Source of the DNA: Thamnidium elegans
Lineage: Eukaryota > Mucoromycota > Mucoromycetes > Mucorales > Mucoraceae
DNA length: 64,000 nucleotides
Assembly (NCBI GenBank): GCA_025201345.1
Contig: JAIXMG010000017.1
Coordinates: 372,001 to 436,000, forward strand
Direction of reading: 5' to 3'
The notes under the pieces are model-generated. The model was given only the letters and a program-made list of their open reading frames with translations. It did not search any database and was not told where the DNA came from. Position 1 is the first letter of the stretch. Every line of letters begins with the position of its first letter. The position numbers and the translations under genes are program-made. Of this stretch, positions 35,586 through 47,224 are shown piece by piece.

Positions 35586-36728
35586 ATGGATACCACTTGC
35601 CCTATTTTAGAAAACGGAACACTCGCTATATCTTGGATTTACGTAAGTATATAAAAACTATGCTTTTACTGTATATTATCTAAACTATTTTTCTTATTAG
35701 TCGATATTTGGTGATTGTGTATATACTTGGCAAGAAGCCACAAGTTTACTATTTGGTTATCTTTCTATCTTTTGTTGGTTAAATGCTCAATTACCGTAAG
35801 TAGATTTAATAAAGCATGCACCCTCACGGTATACTAATTCATATTATTGGTACTTAGTCAAGTGATTAAGAATTATAGACTACGTGACGCAGACGGACTT
35901 AGCTTCAGTTTCTTGACCGTTTGGTTAACAGGTAATATAAGTAATCTATATATATATAGAAGCTGGTTATTAACTAGTAAATCTTTTTTTATTATAGGTG
36001 ATGTCGCCAACTTTATTGGATGTGTTATTACCGGTCAACTTCCGTTCCAAATTATCTTGTCTGTTTATTTCACTATCATTGATACCATCTTATGTATTCA
36101 ATGGCTCTATTACGTCAAATATACCGATAACCGCATCCGTCGCTGGTTCGATGGAGACGATGAAATTAAGCCAGTTATTGAACAAACCAATTTAATCGAT
36201 AATGGAGAACGTATCTATACTACCTACAGTACAGGCGGAGGAAAAGAAATTAACGAGCAAACAACCTTATTAAGTTCTCAAACCTCCAACAAAAAGTACA
36301 CTACTATGCTTTTATTCTTTGGTCTTGTTACCTTTGGTGTTTCTTCTCCTTCCGACTTATTTACTGCAAATGATACTGTCATGATGGTCGCTGGTAGTTC
36401 CGTAGAAGGTAATACCATTTGGGTTGGTAGATTCTTTGCTTGGTTATGTACCTTTCTTTACTTGTCTTCTCGTTTACCTCAAATCTACCAAAACTTTCGT
36501 CGTCGATCCGTTGAAGGTTTATCTATGGCCTTGTTCTTCTTTGCTGCTATGGGTAATTTGACCTACGTACTTTCTATCTTTACAAACCCTCATGCAACAC
36601 GTGTTACCATGTTGGAGGCGGTTCCTTATATTATTGGTAGTGCTGGTACTCTTATCTTTGACTTTACCATCTTTGGTCAGTACGCATTATTCGCCAAGAA
36701 TAACAAGCAAGAAGTTGTTCCCGTATAG
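35586..36728 (+). CDS. PQ-loop repeat vacuolar/lysosomal transporter
   Basis: Seven-helix carrier of the Ypq/PQLC2 type, which export cationic amino acids from vacuoles. Four exons fit: 35586-35642, 35701-35795, 35858-35931 and 35998-36728. They give 318 residues. The first PQ-loop reads NAQLPQVIKNYRLRDADGLS and the second SSRLPQIYQNFRRRSVEGLS, each with the Pro-Gln pair at the helix kink. A hydrophilic loop between the repeats is rich in Thr and Gln. The protein starts MDTTCPILENGT with a sequon before the first helix. Family is firm; substrate is inferred from yeast Ypq1-3 and human PQLC2. Confidence 0.88.
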
Positions 36729-37126
36729 AAAAATTATCCTTTTTTTTCCCCTTTTTTGTAAATAGTACCTGTATATCCACTCCCACTTTTCTCTCTCTCT
36801 CTCTCTCCCTTTATACCCCTCCATTTGCAGTGCTTTTAAAATATACCTTCTTATTACTTATTAGCAAGAGATTAATATATATCGTTTCTTTTTATCCCCC
36901 CCCCTTTATTTTTTTTAAAAAAAACAATAAATAACATAAATAATACTTATATTTTGATAACGGCTCTATTTTAAGGATAAAAAAAAAATGGCACATTTTA
37001 TCGTGTTCGCTGCGTACAACATCATTAATAGTAATCTGACGACATGAAGTAAAATAAACAAATAATTCAAGTGTAACAATTATTTATTATTAAATATATA
37101 AGGGGGGGGGGGGTAAAAAATGTATT
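36729..37126. other. convergent 3' intergenic region
   Basis: About 400 bp between the converging PQ-loop and septin stops, with T-rich and CT-repeat sequence (near 36790-36807) and a C-run and a G-run (near 36897 and 37101). No gene is seen. It probably holds both polyadenylation regions. Confidence 0.55.
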
Positions 37127-38421
37127 TTATCTTCTAATGGTACCACCATTTCTATGATACAAGGCTTCCAGCTCAGTTTCGAGTGCCTTGATTTGAGCAT
37201 GTCTAGCTTCCAAATCTTTATTTAAACGATCACGTTCAGAGACCAATTGAGTCTCCCATTGTCTGAAACGATTTTCTTCCTTCTTCACCTGTTCAGTGAA
37301 TTCCTTACGAAGAGATTCTTCCTTTTCTCTGTGTTTAGGGTTTTCAGCCTTAACGACTTTACTTTCGCCGAATTTACGGGTAGCCATTTCATTTAAACGG
37401 TAGTTTTCATAATGAACGGATTCAGTCGTATGAATCAAATCATGCATATGAGAGCGGATCAACAAGTGACGCAACTTTTTAAAGTCGCAATGAGACTCGT
37501 TCTCTACTTCAGCTACACCCCAGGAGTAAGCACGGCCTTTGACTGTACGACCATCGGCAGTTTCAACGTCTTGTGTAGAACCAATGATAGAGAAGGGCAT
37601 AGCTGCTGTAATATCTCGATTGACACTAGTCACATCTTCATCTTCACTTTCAATAGGACATTGGTATACTTTAATATGATTGTCTTCGATTGATTGAAGA
37701 ATACGTTGTTTAAATAAAGCTAAATCTTTGGGTGTTAAAGTATCTGCTTTGGCAACAACAGGAATTAAATTGACTCGGGAACCTAAGCGTTTCATCATTT
37801 CAATATCCAATGGTTTTAAACTAGACACATGTTTAAAAGGCTTCATTAGGTCATCTTTTTTTTTAAATATGAAAAAAAAAAATTTTCTTTTTTTTTTTTA
37901 CCTGTGGCCAGTAGGTCGAATAAAGTATAAACAAACATGAACGCGCAAATCGATCTTTGTCTTTCTATCAGGTTGTTGTTCTTGACGCATGAAACTTTCA
38001 TGTTGGTCATCAATAAATTCAGAAATAGGTACCCAACTATTATGACTATTAACATAATCACCAAAACCAGGTGTATCAACAATAGATAATTTTACTTTAA
38101 ACATCTTTTCCTCAATTTCTAATATATAAAAAAAAAGCTTAATTTCTTATTGTTGTTATAATATATAAGAGAGACTTTACCTGTTTTGGTAATTTCGATT
38201 TCGACAGTTCTATCCATTTGCTTAGTATGTCTCGAATTTTGATTTTTATGGTCTTTAAGAGTAGTCGTGAATAAAGTATTGACATAAGTTGTTTTACCGA
38301 CACCTGATTCTCCACAAACCATGATGGTAAAGTTACATCCTTTATTTGTAACAATCTTGTGTCTTTGGTTAGGTAAATGAGCAACACCTATGCCCGAAGA
38401 AGAAACAGTTACAGGAGACAT
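37127..38421 (-). CDS. septin (Cdc11/Cdc12-type)
   Basis: GTP-binding filament protein of the septin ring and hyphal cortex. Three minus-strand exons fit: 38181-38421, 37902-38118 and 37127-37820. They give 383 residues. The P-loop is GESGVGKTT, G3 is DTPGFGD and G4 is AKAD. The septin-unique element lies near GRAYSWGVAEVEN. The C-terminal 90 residues form a Glu/Arg-rich coiled coil, which excludes the Cdc10 class. The intron 2 acceptor is placed at 37821-37822, giving the conserved PTGHSLKPLDIE. The nearer AG sites lead to stops or a shifted frame. The short N-terminus suggests Cdc11 or Cdc12, but I cannot separate these by eye. Confidence 0.92.
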
Positions 38422-38698
38422 ACTTTAAAATATTTTAATTTATTTAATAAAAAGGAAAAGAAAAAAAAAAAGTTTTTTTAAAAAAAAAAAAAGAAGAGGG
38501 AAAGGGAGTTATAATACACAAGTAAAAAGAAAAAAAAATATTATATTTAAATTTGTCATTGCCATTGGACAAGAAAAAAAAAACTACTGGTAGGACAAAA
38601 TAAAAAGATACAGTAACAGGATAAGCAGAAAAGGGTATAAAAGAGAGAGAGAAAGAGAGAGAGAGATCTGTTTTTTTTTGGTGTGACGAAACCCCATT

Positions 38699-38917
38699 TT
38701 AGCTCCAAGAACTAGAGATAAGATCTTTTTGAATAAAATCATCTGCTTTGTTGTTTGATAAACCAAAGACTGCAGTAATAGAAGAAGCAATAGGAATAGG
38801 TGAAGTCTTTGTCACTCTAACCAATTCCTCTGAAGAATCTTCAATCATTCTTGGACGTTGAATACTAGTTGTGTTATTGATAGAGTTACGAATACCAGCA
38901 AAGATACGAAGAAACAT
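38699..38917 (-). CDS. hypothetical 72-residue protein
   Basis: A single open frame from an ATG at 38917. The start (MFLRIFAGIRNSINNTTSIQ) is short, basic and hydrophobic, like a mitochondrial presequence. The rest is mixed polar with FGLSNNKADDFIQKDL near the end. Codon use looks natural. It lies between the septin and DMC1 and is divergent from DMC1 (247 bp between starts). I recognise no family. It is short enough to be chance. Confidence 0.45.
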   Translation of the reverse strand: MFLRIFAGIRNSINNTTSIQRPRMIEDSSEELVRVTKTSPIPIASSITAVFGLSNNKADDFIQKDLISSSWS

Positions 38918-39163
38918 TTTTGTTGTTGATGAAATTAAAAAAAAAAAGAGAGAAAAAAAGAAAGAAGGGTGTCATTTTTTATTTTTTTATACTCTTTTTT
39001 TTTACCCCTAAAAAGTCACACCACAAATTATCTTTTTGCCGTAAACAGGTGCGGAATCGCGTATATGGTATGATTGGTTAAATTCAAACATGGCCACTAA
39101 AAGGGAATTTTTTCTGCTATTGAATATTTGTCAGTTTCTTTTTTTCCAATCCCTTCCATACAT

Positions 39164-40563
39164 ATGCCTTCATCTATTTTAACTGATGATAATCAATCCA
39201 CTTTAGGTCAGGTGGATCAAGAAGTAGAAGAAGAGGAACCAGTATATATATTTCTACTATTTTATTTTTTTATAAAGCCACCAATATTTCTATATTCTAG
39301 TTATTCTATACAGAAGTAGATGAACTTCAAATGCATGGTATTGGTGTAGCCGATATAACAAAGCTAAAAACTGCAGGTGTTTGTACAGTTAGAGTAAAGT
39401 ATACACATACTTTTTACTCCACTTTACTAAAAAAAAAAAAAAAAAAAATCAGGGCGTACAAATGATGACAAAGAAATCCCTTTTAAAAATCAAAGGGCTA
39501 TCTGAAACAAAAGTAGATAAAATCAAAGAAGCTGCTCTCAAGAGTCAAGTAAAAATCAACACTAAATTTAATAATGATAAAATACTAACATACAAATAGG
39601 GTCCTGGTTTCGTTACGGCAAAACAAATAGCTATACAAAGAGAAAAAGTTGTCAAAATATCAACTGGAAGTAAACAATTGGACACACTTTTAGGAGGTTT
39701 TGGTATCACATTCTTATCATTTTTTTTCCCCACACTAATTTTTTTTTTTTTTTTTTTAGGAGGAATTCAAACTATGTCATTGACTGAGGCATTCGGGGAG
39801 TACAGGACCGGTAAAACTCAATTAGCCCATACATTATGTGTTCAAGTTCAATTGTCGGTAGAAGAAGGCGGAGCCAATAGTAAAGCAGGTAATTTTATTT
39901 TAAGCAGAAAAAAAAAAAACTCACCACTAAAAAAAAAAAATGTAGCCTATATTGATACAGAAGGTACATTTCGACCTGATCGTATCGCCTGTATTGCCGA
40001 TAGGTTCGGTGTGGACCCTGATATAGTACTTGACAATATAGTCGTAGCGCGCGCCTGGAATAGTGATCAACAAATGGACCTTATTTCTGAACTCGCTGGC
40101 CACTTTGCCGATCAAAAGGGTGCTTACCGTTTATTAGTGATTGATTCCATTATTTCATTATTTCGATGCGATTATTCAGGCCGTGGAGAATTAGCTGATA
40201 GACAACAAAAATTAAACCAAATGTTGTCCAGATTAACCAAGATTTCGGAAGAGTACAATGTAGCTATCTTCTTGACCAACCAAGTATCTTCTGATCCAGG
40301 AGGTGGAATGACATTTGTTGCTGATCCTAAGAAGCCTGTAGGAGGCCATATCTTGGCGCATGCGTAACTTTTTTTTTTTACTGAGTATATATATATATAT
40401 TAGTAGTGATCTGATTATTATCTATAGATCTTCTACACGTATTTACTTGAGAAAAGGTAGAGGTGATGAACGTGTAGCAAAGTTATTTGATTCGCCTGAT
40501 ATGCCAGAAAGTGAAGCTTCTTTCTCTATTATGAGTGGAGGCATTGTGGATACTTCCTTTTAA
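39164..40563 (+). CDS. DMC1: meiotic recombinase Dmc1
   Basis: RecA/Rad51-family strand-exchange protein used in meiotic recombination. Seven exons fit: 39164-39241, 39301-39393, 39453-39548, 39600-39696, 39760-39888, 39946-40363 and 40428-40563. They give 348 residues. An N-terminal helix-hairpin-helix domain ([18 protein letters not shown]) precedes the core. Walker A is GEYRTGKTQ and Walker B is in YRLLVIDSI. Dmc1-type marks include [16 protein letters not shown] spacing ([19 protein letters not shown]), [20 protein letters not shown], and the ending [15 protein letters not shown]. The exon 4 donor is ambiguous: GTTTTG gives LLGGGIQTM, while GTATCA six bases on gives LLGGFGGIQTM. Its presence implies a sexual cycle in the lineage. 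Confidence 0.92.
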
Positions 40564-40924
40564 AACATTAAATATGTATGCGGAATGATAAGAAACACAA
40601 TTAATTGCGAATCTATGTAATAAAAGACTAGCCTTTTCGAGCTTAATAAATTGTAAAATTTTATTGATATATGTAGCAAATGCTTTAGTATATCCCAGTA
40701 TTAAAAATGAGAAGCTATACGAACTTTGTGTACGCCTATTCCAAGTGACAAAATAGTTTAATTTTCTAACACACAGATTAATATAGAATTTTAGAACGTT
40801 TTAATGTAATAATACGTAGTTTTAGAATACGCTGTTAAAAAGAAAAAAATGTCAGTCAATGAAATTTCTTATTATGACTCCAACCCCCCATTGAATGATA
40901 TTTTGCCTAGAAATTTTGAAATAC

Positions 40925-40957
<33 letters not shown>

Positions 40958-41296
40958 AAACGTGGATCGAATGTTCGATATTTTCCAGAAAATGATACAG
41001 AGTATCTGTAATATAGACGTGATAAAGAAGTACTTAAATCATAACAACCCAACATGCATCACTAATTATCTCTCTGAAATACCTTTCTTTTTACGTGGCA
41101 GCAGCACACAATCCATTGATTTATGTAATGGGATCTAACGTTTAAACAAGTTGGGTATATATTTTAACAGAAAAGTGGGATGAACTCGAGTATTGTAACC
41201 TATCCTCGCTTAGTCATGTGTCCTGTTAAAAAAAAATATTTATTGTTTATGTGACATTGTCAATGATTTACATTTCCAAATTATTATTACATATTA
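40564..41296. other. convergent intergenic region after DMC1
   Basis: About 730 bp of AT-rich DNA with an A28 run at 40929-40956. No supported gene, RNA or repeat family is seen. Confidence 0.6.
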
Positions 41297-42709
41297 TTAC
41301 AGTTCTTGCCAAGGCCCAAGCTCGTTTCGAACATTTCTATCCAAGGGACCTTTGCACTTGGTATCACAGCACACATTTTCCTGGTTGCACGCGTCAGGAT
41401 ACGCGACACCTTTAGGCGGTTTATTCTTAATGATCATGCGAAGGTACGGTATGAACGACTCTACATCCACACGCCTCGCGACGTCCTTCTGATACTGCAA
41501 GATCGGATTCCATTCTCTTCCGGGTAAATACGTGCGCATGGTTTTTTCGGGGTACTGCTCCGTCATAAACGCTTGCATCTCCGTTGCGTTTAACGTGACG
41601 TTGTAGTTTTCCAGGATGGAAGCAGCTAACGCCGGTTCATACTCTTGACACTCTGCACGCCCGCATTCAAAATTAAAGATACGACGACCGACCGCTGTCA
41701 TCGCGTACTTGAACCAGTCTTCACTGTACCATCTTGCCGAGATAGACACCACGACAGCATCGTCCTTCATAAACAAGCCGGCCCCTAGCCCGTTGCCAAA
41801 TGGCGCGATCAAAATATCCAGATCCTTGACAGCCTGTGCCGTATGCACAATATCGCATGCACTTTGATCGAAATCAATGCTACGAATATCAAAATCGCCT
41901 TCCTTTTGAAGCCTATCGATCAGCTCTGGCACGTTGGTGATATGCCTTGTGCTTTTACGGTTCAATATACCAACACGGTACTTACCTGCGGATGTATGGT
42001 GTACGATCGACGTCAGACAGGTGTTGTTGCGCTGATGGGCTTTGGTAAACACATACTCTTTAAACGAAGCGTAATGTGCTGCCGGAATATGTCGATCGCA
42101 GTGCCAAAGCGAGCAGCGGTTACCTGTACCCACGACCGCTTTTGAAAAGCACATGGTCTGATATCCAGCCTCTACCTGTTTCTCTGTCAACACGTCTTTA
42201 CTGTCAAACACAATGTCCTTGTGGGACGGTACGATCAAATCGACCCGTGTGTTTTTGGTCCAGTGCGTAAGAGCTCGCATTGTCCAAGCGTTGGGGGGCA
42301 TACCGTACTCCAGCATGGTACTGTATAACGGTATAAGTCCATTGTACAAGAAATGCGAGAAATGGAACGGCGAGTAAAGCCCGTACACAAACAGGGTTTG
42401 GTGCATACGTATTGCTTTCACAGGCCTGTCCACACGTTTAGGCTCAAACCACATATCTCCATCTTCGTCTGCGTTGATCAAGTTGAGTTTGGGTGGCTGT
42501 CTGTCTGCGTGGATAATAAACGGTCCTGTCTTGCTATCGACACAAAAATTTGTGAATTCGCAGATCGTGTTTCTGCCTTCGCCTTGGCAAGACCAAGAAG
42601 ACTGCTCGATCGTTTCTGTTGTAGCTGCTTGCCAGCTGATATATAATAAAAGGTAGAGTGATAATAAAATCAAGAACAAATAAGGTATATATTTCTTCAA
42701 ATAAATCAT
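41297..42709 (-). CDS. GT61-like (DUF563) Golgi glycosyltransferase
   Basis: Intronless gene of 470 residues starting at MIYLKKYIPYLFLILLSLYL. Upstream in-frame codons exist but lie in a low-complexity Phe-rich stretch, so this start is chosen. The N-terminal hydrophobic helix after a short basic segment makes it a type II membrane protein, likely Golgi. The body resembles DUF563/GT61 enzymes. It has a YSPFHFSHFLYNGLIPLYS block early, NRKSTRHITN in the middle, and a FGNGLGAGLFMKDDAVVV block at the place of the family's HGAGL-NM-F motif. Six cysteines in the last 30 residues and several sequons fit a luminal enzyme. It is richer in G and C than its neighbours. The sugar and acceptor are unknown (fungal GT61 members often add xylose). 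Confidence 0.75.
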   Translation of the reverse strand: MIYLKKYIPYLFLILLSLYLLLYISWQAATTETIEQSSWSCQGEGRNTICEFTNFCVDSKTGPFIIHADRQPPKLNLINADEDGDMWFEPKRVDRPVKAIRMHQTLFVYGLYSPFHFSHFLYNGLIPLYSTMLEYGMPPNAWTMRALTHWTKNTRVDLIVPSHKDIVFDSKDVLTEKQVEAGYQTMCFSKAVVGTGNRCSLWHCDRHIPAAHYASFKEYVFTKAHQRNNTCLTSIVHHTSAGKYRVGILNRKSTRHITNVPELIDRLQKEGDFDIRSIDFDQSACDIVHTAQAVKDLDILIAPFGNGLGAGLFMKDDAVVVSISARWYSEDWFKYAMTAVGRRIFNFECGRAECQEYEPALAASILENYNVTLNATEMQAFMTEQYPEKTMRTYLPGREWNPILQYQKDVARRVDVESFIPYLRMIIKNKPPKGVAYPDACNQENVCCDTKCKGPLDRNVRNELGPWQEL

Positions 42710-44257
42710 TTTCTTGGAGGAGGAGGAGGATGTGTATCCAGCCTTCTTTATGTTATTTTTTAAAAAAAAAAAAAAAAGAAAAAAAAAAAAAAAAAAGGAA
42801 AAAAAAGGAAAAAACAAAAATCGACAAGCACAATTTTCTTTTTTATTGCCTGGACGGAGAGTCAACCCACCCTGTGCAACAACAATGAATATTTTGATTA
42901 TATTACGCTAATTTTGAAATTCCGGAATCCTGGCACCTTCAATTTAAGCTCATTTTATCTGGCACTGAGATTTTTTTGAATTTTTCTCTTGCATGTACAT
43001 AGTATTTCCATCAATGTGATTTTAAATAGCTAGATGATAAATTCTAGTACACACTATCATCCTCAAAAAAAAATGCAACTAAATACCACATCACATTTGA
43101 CATTATATAAACAAACGATTGATCTATTTCTTCAGCATCTTGAAAACTATACTGAATAGTATCAATATTTCAGATCCCAAAAAGGAAATAAAAAAAAGCT
43201 AGCTTTAAAATTTAAATTCTTTAAAATATTTCTACTCTACCCGAAGTATTCAAACCGCACAGGTGGCGAAACACAACCTGGTGCACCACCGCTTTGAAGC
43301 GTGTATTTTTCAGGTGACCAGGGACGAAAAAGATATATATTGTTAACATATAGAAAAAGGAGGAAAGTTTTGTTTAAAAGTTTTTTTTTGTCATTGCGTG
43401 TATCCAGTAGGAACCAATCCGATCATCAAGAGCATCCTAAGTATAACAAGGAAGCCTCTTACGTTCTTCTTCTTCGCGATATTTTTTTTCGTTTTCTTTT
43501 ACCCATTTTTAGCAGAAGGAGAGCAGTGGAAGAAAGAAAAAAAGAAAACAAGCTGATAGCTTTTTATAAACATTTTTTTTTATCAACTGCTAAAAATATG
43601 GATTATATATCAAAATAACACGTCCAAGTTATTATTTATTATTTTATCTATCTCTGTGTTGTATGTATAAGCAAATGTACCCTTTCCGAGGGAGGTACAA
43701 AGTAGTTCAGTATTGCTAATGTGTGTTCTTTAATAAAACACTATGGCTAAATACCTTTAGTTTCTTTTTTTATAGCAATGTAATTAAACAACATACAACA
43801 CCAAGACTTTTTTAACCTACGGAAAATATTAAACAATCATATCACTTCTTAGAATACGGGAGTATTTTTTTTTTTACCGATTTTAAGTATAATATGTTCC
43901 ATCCCTCTTTTAATCTGCAGTCCTTGGTTTATCCCCCCCCCCCTCCTCCACTATCGGTGGTGAACCCAAAAAAGATACTTGAAATCAAAAACTCATTGTC
44001 TTGCTAAAAGGTAGGGGAAACCCATATCTGATCTTCTACTACTTCTTCATCTGAATGAATCACGGGATTGATGGATGAAACGACGATTTTTTTTTTTTTA
44101 TACTTACGACTTTGTATATAATTCAAAAGTAAAATATCTCCCTTTTTTTTTTGATGCAAATAGTAAATCTTAAAATCAGAAAACAAAAACAAATACGTTT
44201 TTTTTTTTTTTTAAAAAAAAAACAAAAAAATAAATAAATAAATATAATTTATTACAA
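42710..44257. other. long intergenic region
   Basis: About 1.55 kb. It begins with A-runs near 42762-42810, which are T-runs on the glycosyltransferase sense strand. The rest is AT-rich with a moderately GC-rich patch near 43240-43320. The longest frame (43301-43618) is Lys/Arg/Phe-rich and looks like chance. No gene is called. Confidence 0.55.
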
Positions 44258-45127
44258 TTAACCTGTTCTCGCAAACGAATTAGTATAATTCATGTCTTGA
44301 TAAAAGGGTTGTTGGTAGGGTTCATTTAAAGCGAATGCGGGAGTCATCGGACTGTGAGGGCTGTAGAGACTCGGAATATCATCGTCAGCGATAAATGGGC
44401 TGGGACTAGGAGAGACAGGCGTGTTTAATGCGGTATGATATGCACTGAGTGCAGGCGAATTGTCCATGGGGGATAAACTAAGATGAGGTAAATTATGCGT
44501 TTGCACCGTAAGTGCTGGCGGGGTAGGATGACGTGATGAATTATTGGATTGTTGTCGTTGCATAGTAGTATTATTATTATTATTATTGTTATTGTTATTA
44601 TTGTTATTATAAAATTGAGGTGTATCATGCGAAGTAATAAATATAGAAGGTGGTCTTTCAACATCAACAAAGCCATTCATATTTAATTCGGGTGGTACTT
44701 GTACTTTTAGCGGAGAGGGAGTAATTTTTTAGTTTATACATGTATACATTGGGGGGCCTATATATAATATACCTTGTGTACCGTGTCGAGCAGATAAGAA
44801 ATCCATCATGTTTTTCAAAACTTGTTGTTGTTTATGCTGCTTAGATTTGGTATCAGCTAATTCTCTTACGACCTGACTAAAATTATCTTGTAAACGAGCC
44901 AATTGTTGTACCATTTCAGACTGAGATACTTGCATCATAGCCATATGCGAATGAATATCACCGTGATCTCTTCTTGTTGTCTCAGTCTCTAAAGATTTTC
45001 GCTTAATTTCGTCTAAATAATCAGGACGATCCTTAATAAATTTAGGGTGGGAGAACTCCCATATTTGATTTTCTGCTAATGTACGATGTCCTCTAGGTGA
45101 TTTATTTACTTTATGAAAACCATACCT

Positions 45128-45168
<41 letters not shown>

Positions 45169-45667
45169 TTAATACATTGTATTCCGTATCAAATCCGTAT
45201 TACTTGCATATTCAATTGGCGTACAAAACTACTAAAATTATTATGTTTAAAATGTTTGGGTAATACATCTCTCGAAAACTCCATAATATTACAAACGATA
45301 AATGAAGACCCTGTATAATTCCATGCAATCAAATGCTGGTACTGATTATCTACTACCATACTATTTAAAAATAAACCAAAAAAGATCAAAATTTATATAT
45401 ATATAAATCACACCAAAAAAAAAAAACTTACTTGTATAATTTATGAACAAATGTATTACTATTGACATTATTTGATTTATTTGAAGGTGGCTGAAGAGAC
45501 ATACTAGTCGTAAACTGATTATTTAATGACTCCCTTGGTGAACCACCCGGAGAAACATAAGGTGAGTTCATGGGCGAAGTACGTGGCGATCCCGAAGAAA
45601 TGGAACAACTGTCGTTAAACGATCCAGAGATGGATGATAATGAAGAATCTCTACCGTGATGCAACAT
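44258..45667 (-). CDS. HSF-type transcription factor
   Basis: Heat-shock-factor-family DNA-binding protein. Four minus-strand exons fit: 45432-45667, 45208-45360, 44773-45125 and 44258-44703. They give 395 residues. The HSF domain (residues about 73-175) contains [40 protein letters not shown] and GFHKVNK. After it comes a Gln/Leu/Val heptad region ([20 protein letters not shown]) suited to trimerisation. The C-terminus is Pro/Ser-rich and holds a run of 13 Asn. Intron 2 (45126-45207) uses a GC donor. Exon 4 may start at 44703 or six bases on at 44697, adding or dropping two residues. A run of 45 A (T on the sense strand) lies 22 nt before the ATG. Confidence 0.88.
45126..45207 (-). other. 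GC-AG intron in HSF-type gene
   Basis: The exon ends ...TTGAATAT and the intron starts GCAAGT, ending GTGTAG. Joining the exons restores RQLNMYGFHKV, the most conserved part of the HSF domain. The nearest GT (four bases further) would give a shifted frame. The donor hexamer is the same as in the VPS13 GC-AG intron. Confidence 0.85.
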
Positions 45668-45689
45668 TTTATTTTTGCTTTTAAGAAAG

Positions 45690-45734
<45 letters not shown>
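45690..45734. repeat. A45 homopolymer upstream of HSF-type gene
   Basis: An unbroken run of 45 A on the plus strand, which is poly(T) on the sense strand of the HSF-type gene, 22 nt upstream of its ATG. It may be a nucleosome-excluding promoter tract. Confidence 0.8.
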
Positions 45735-45737
<3 letters not shown>

Positions 45738-45840
45738 AAAAAAAGAAGAGAAAAAAAAATAGGGGGGTAAGGGGAAGGGGGTTGGAACACAAATATGAAG
45801 ATAAAGGATATTTATTTTATTGTTCAGTCACGTGTAATTA

Positions 45841-47224
45841 TTATAGTGACTTGAGCTTAGTTAAAGGTCTTAAATAACAGAGAGGACCAAACCAATAAAG
45901 CCTATACTGGTTATGGCTATCAACTAGAACAGGTTGAATCCATTCACAAAATACGATGAAATAATAAACACCTAAGGCTATAATAACCATATTAGTATTA
46001 TTTTTTTAAAGTAATCGTTAATCGAATTACTATACCTGTACCAATGTGCCACCAACCATGAAGCTAAAAATAGTTTATTAAAAAAAGTCCCATCACTTTT
46101 TTTGCTTTCTTACCTCGCTCACTGAGCCAGTTAAAGTAGATACTGTGCTTCGCCAAGACTTTAAAGAAACACAATATATGTTGTCGATATTCCAAATAGC
46201 AAAAGAAAGAATAAAACCTAATGCTGCTAACCAAAGTAAAAGTTGCAAACGAGGCTTTTCATAAGTATTATATTCATTAGGTACTCTACCAACTAGTAAA
46301 ATAGCTCGAAATACGATACAAAATACAAGTAAAGCATAAGAAACTTGATGGAATACTGGATCATTGATAATAATATAAACATAAGAAATTGTTCCCGAAC
46401 AAATCGCTAAAGCAATTGGAAGTTTGATGCCTATTGTACTAATTGGATCTACGATAAAACTGAGAAAAAAAAAAAGGTCAAAACGGCGCATAAAAAAAAA
46501 AGGTTTTTATGAACCCCATGTTACACTTACGTTTGCCATATCATAATACATGCAACATAAAGCACTATTATTATTACACACACACACACAAAAAAAAGGG
46601 GTTATCACCATGCCAATTACACATGTTTATCTTTTTTCTGTATTTACTTGGTAATTCATCTAATAGTTGCATATTGTACTGCAATGTCATATGGAAGAAC
46701 CATCTACAAAGAAAAAAAAAAAGTCATTTAGTAAACAATATATAAAAAAAAAAAAACTCAGGTTACGCACGACCCGAAGCCGACCATCATGACACCGAGA
46801 TAAGCAACGATTAATTTTTTACTGGCATTATTTCGAAACACATTGTAAATACCAAATAAAGAAAAGAAGACTATAAAATTAATCAAGATACTTTTTCTTT
46901 TTCTTTTTCTTTTTTTTTTTTTTTTTTACTGCTTACCAAAGCCTAAATTAGTGATGGTATTAAAGAATTCCGCTATATATGGTGAAACAATGTAATTTTC
47001 CTGATGCGAAAAGTAATGTAAGAAGGTGTGTGGGAATATCTAATAAAAACTTACTTCACACCAGTCAATTGTGGACGTGCTAAAATATTATATGTACGTA
47101 AACAAAAAGGGGTGCAAAAAGAAATTAAAAAAAAAAAAGGTACACTTTATTATTATTATTGTTATTATTATTATTTAACTTACACAGGGCCCCAGTAGTA
47201 ATCACTCGGGTCAACAATATACAT
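45841..47224 (-). CDS. alkaline ceramidase
   Basis: Endoplasmic reticulum/Golgi hydrolase that splits ceramide to sphingosine and fatty acid. Nine short minus-strand exons fit: 47184-47224, 47055-47079, 46937-47000, 46771-46870, 46648-46703, 46531-46564, 46114-46459, 46036-46063 and 45841-45977. They give 276 residues. The start MYIVDPSDYYWGPVTSTIDW matches the family's YWG--TSTIDWCE-NY opening. The metal-site residues are visible: Ser and His in GSWFFHMTLQY, Asp in QLLDELP, and two His in LHGWWHIGT. Seven hydrophobic segments fit the family. The exon 4 donor (GTGCGT) was set by the GFGSWFFHM motif. The stop lies 173 bp from the HSF-type gene start. Confidence 0.92.

Noticed and set aside
37821..37862. 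Septin exon 3 starting at the ATG near 37846 (MKPFKHVSS...)
   Set aside because: Joining exon 2 to that region needs a non-AG acceptor or runs into a stop. The AG at 37821-37822 gives the conserved GHSLKPLDIE in frame, so the MKPFKHVSS stretch is intron.
43301..43618. 105-codon plus-str and ORF in the 43 kb gap
   Set aside because: Composition is Arg/Lys/Phe-rich from A/T runs, with no family motif, no splice partners and no promoter-like context.
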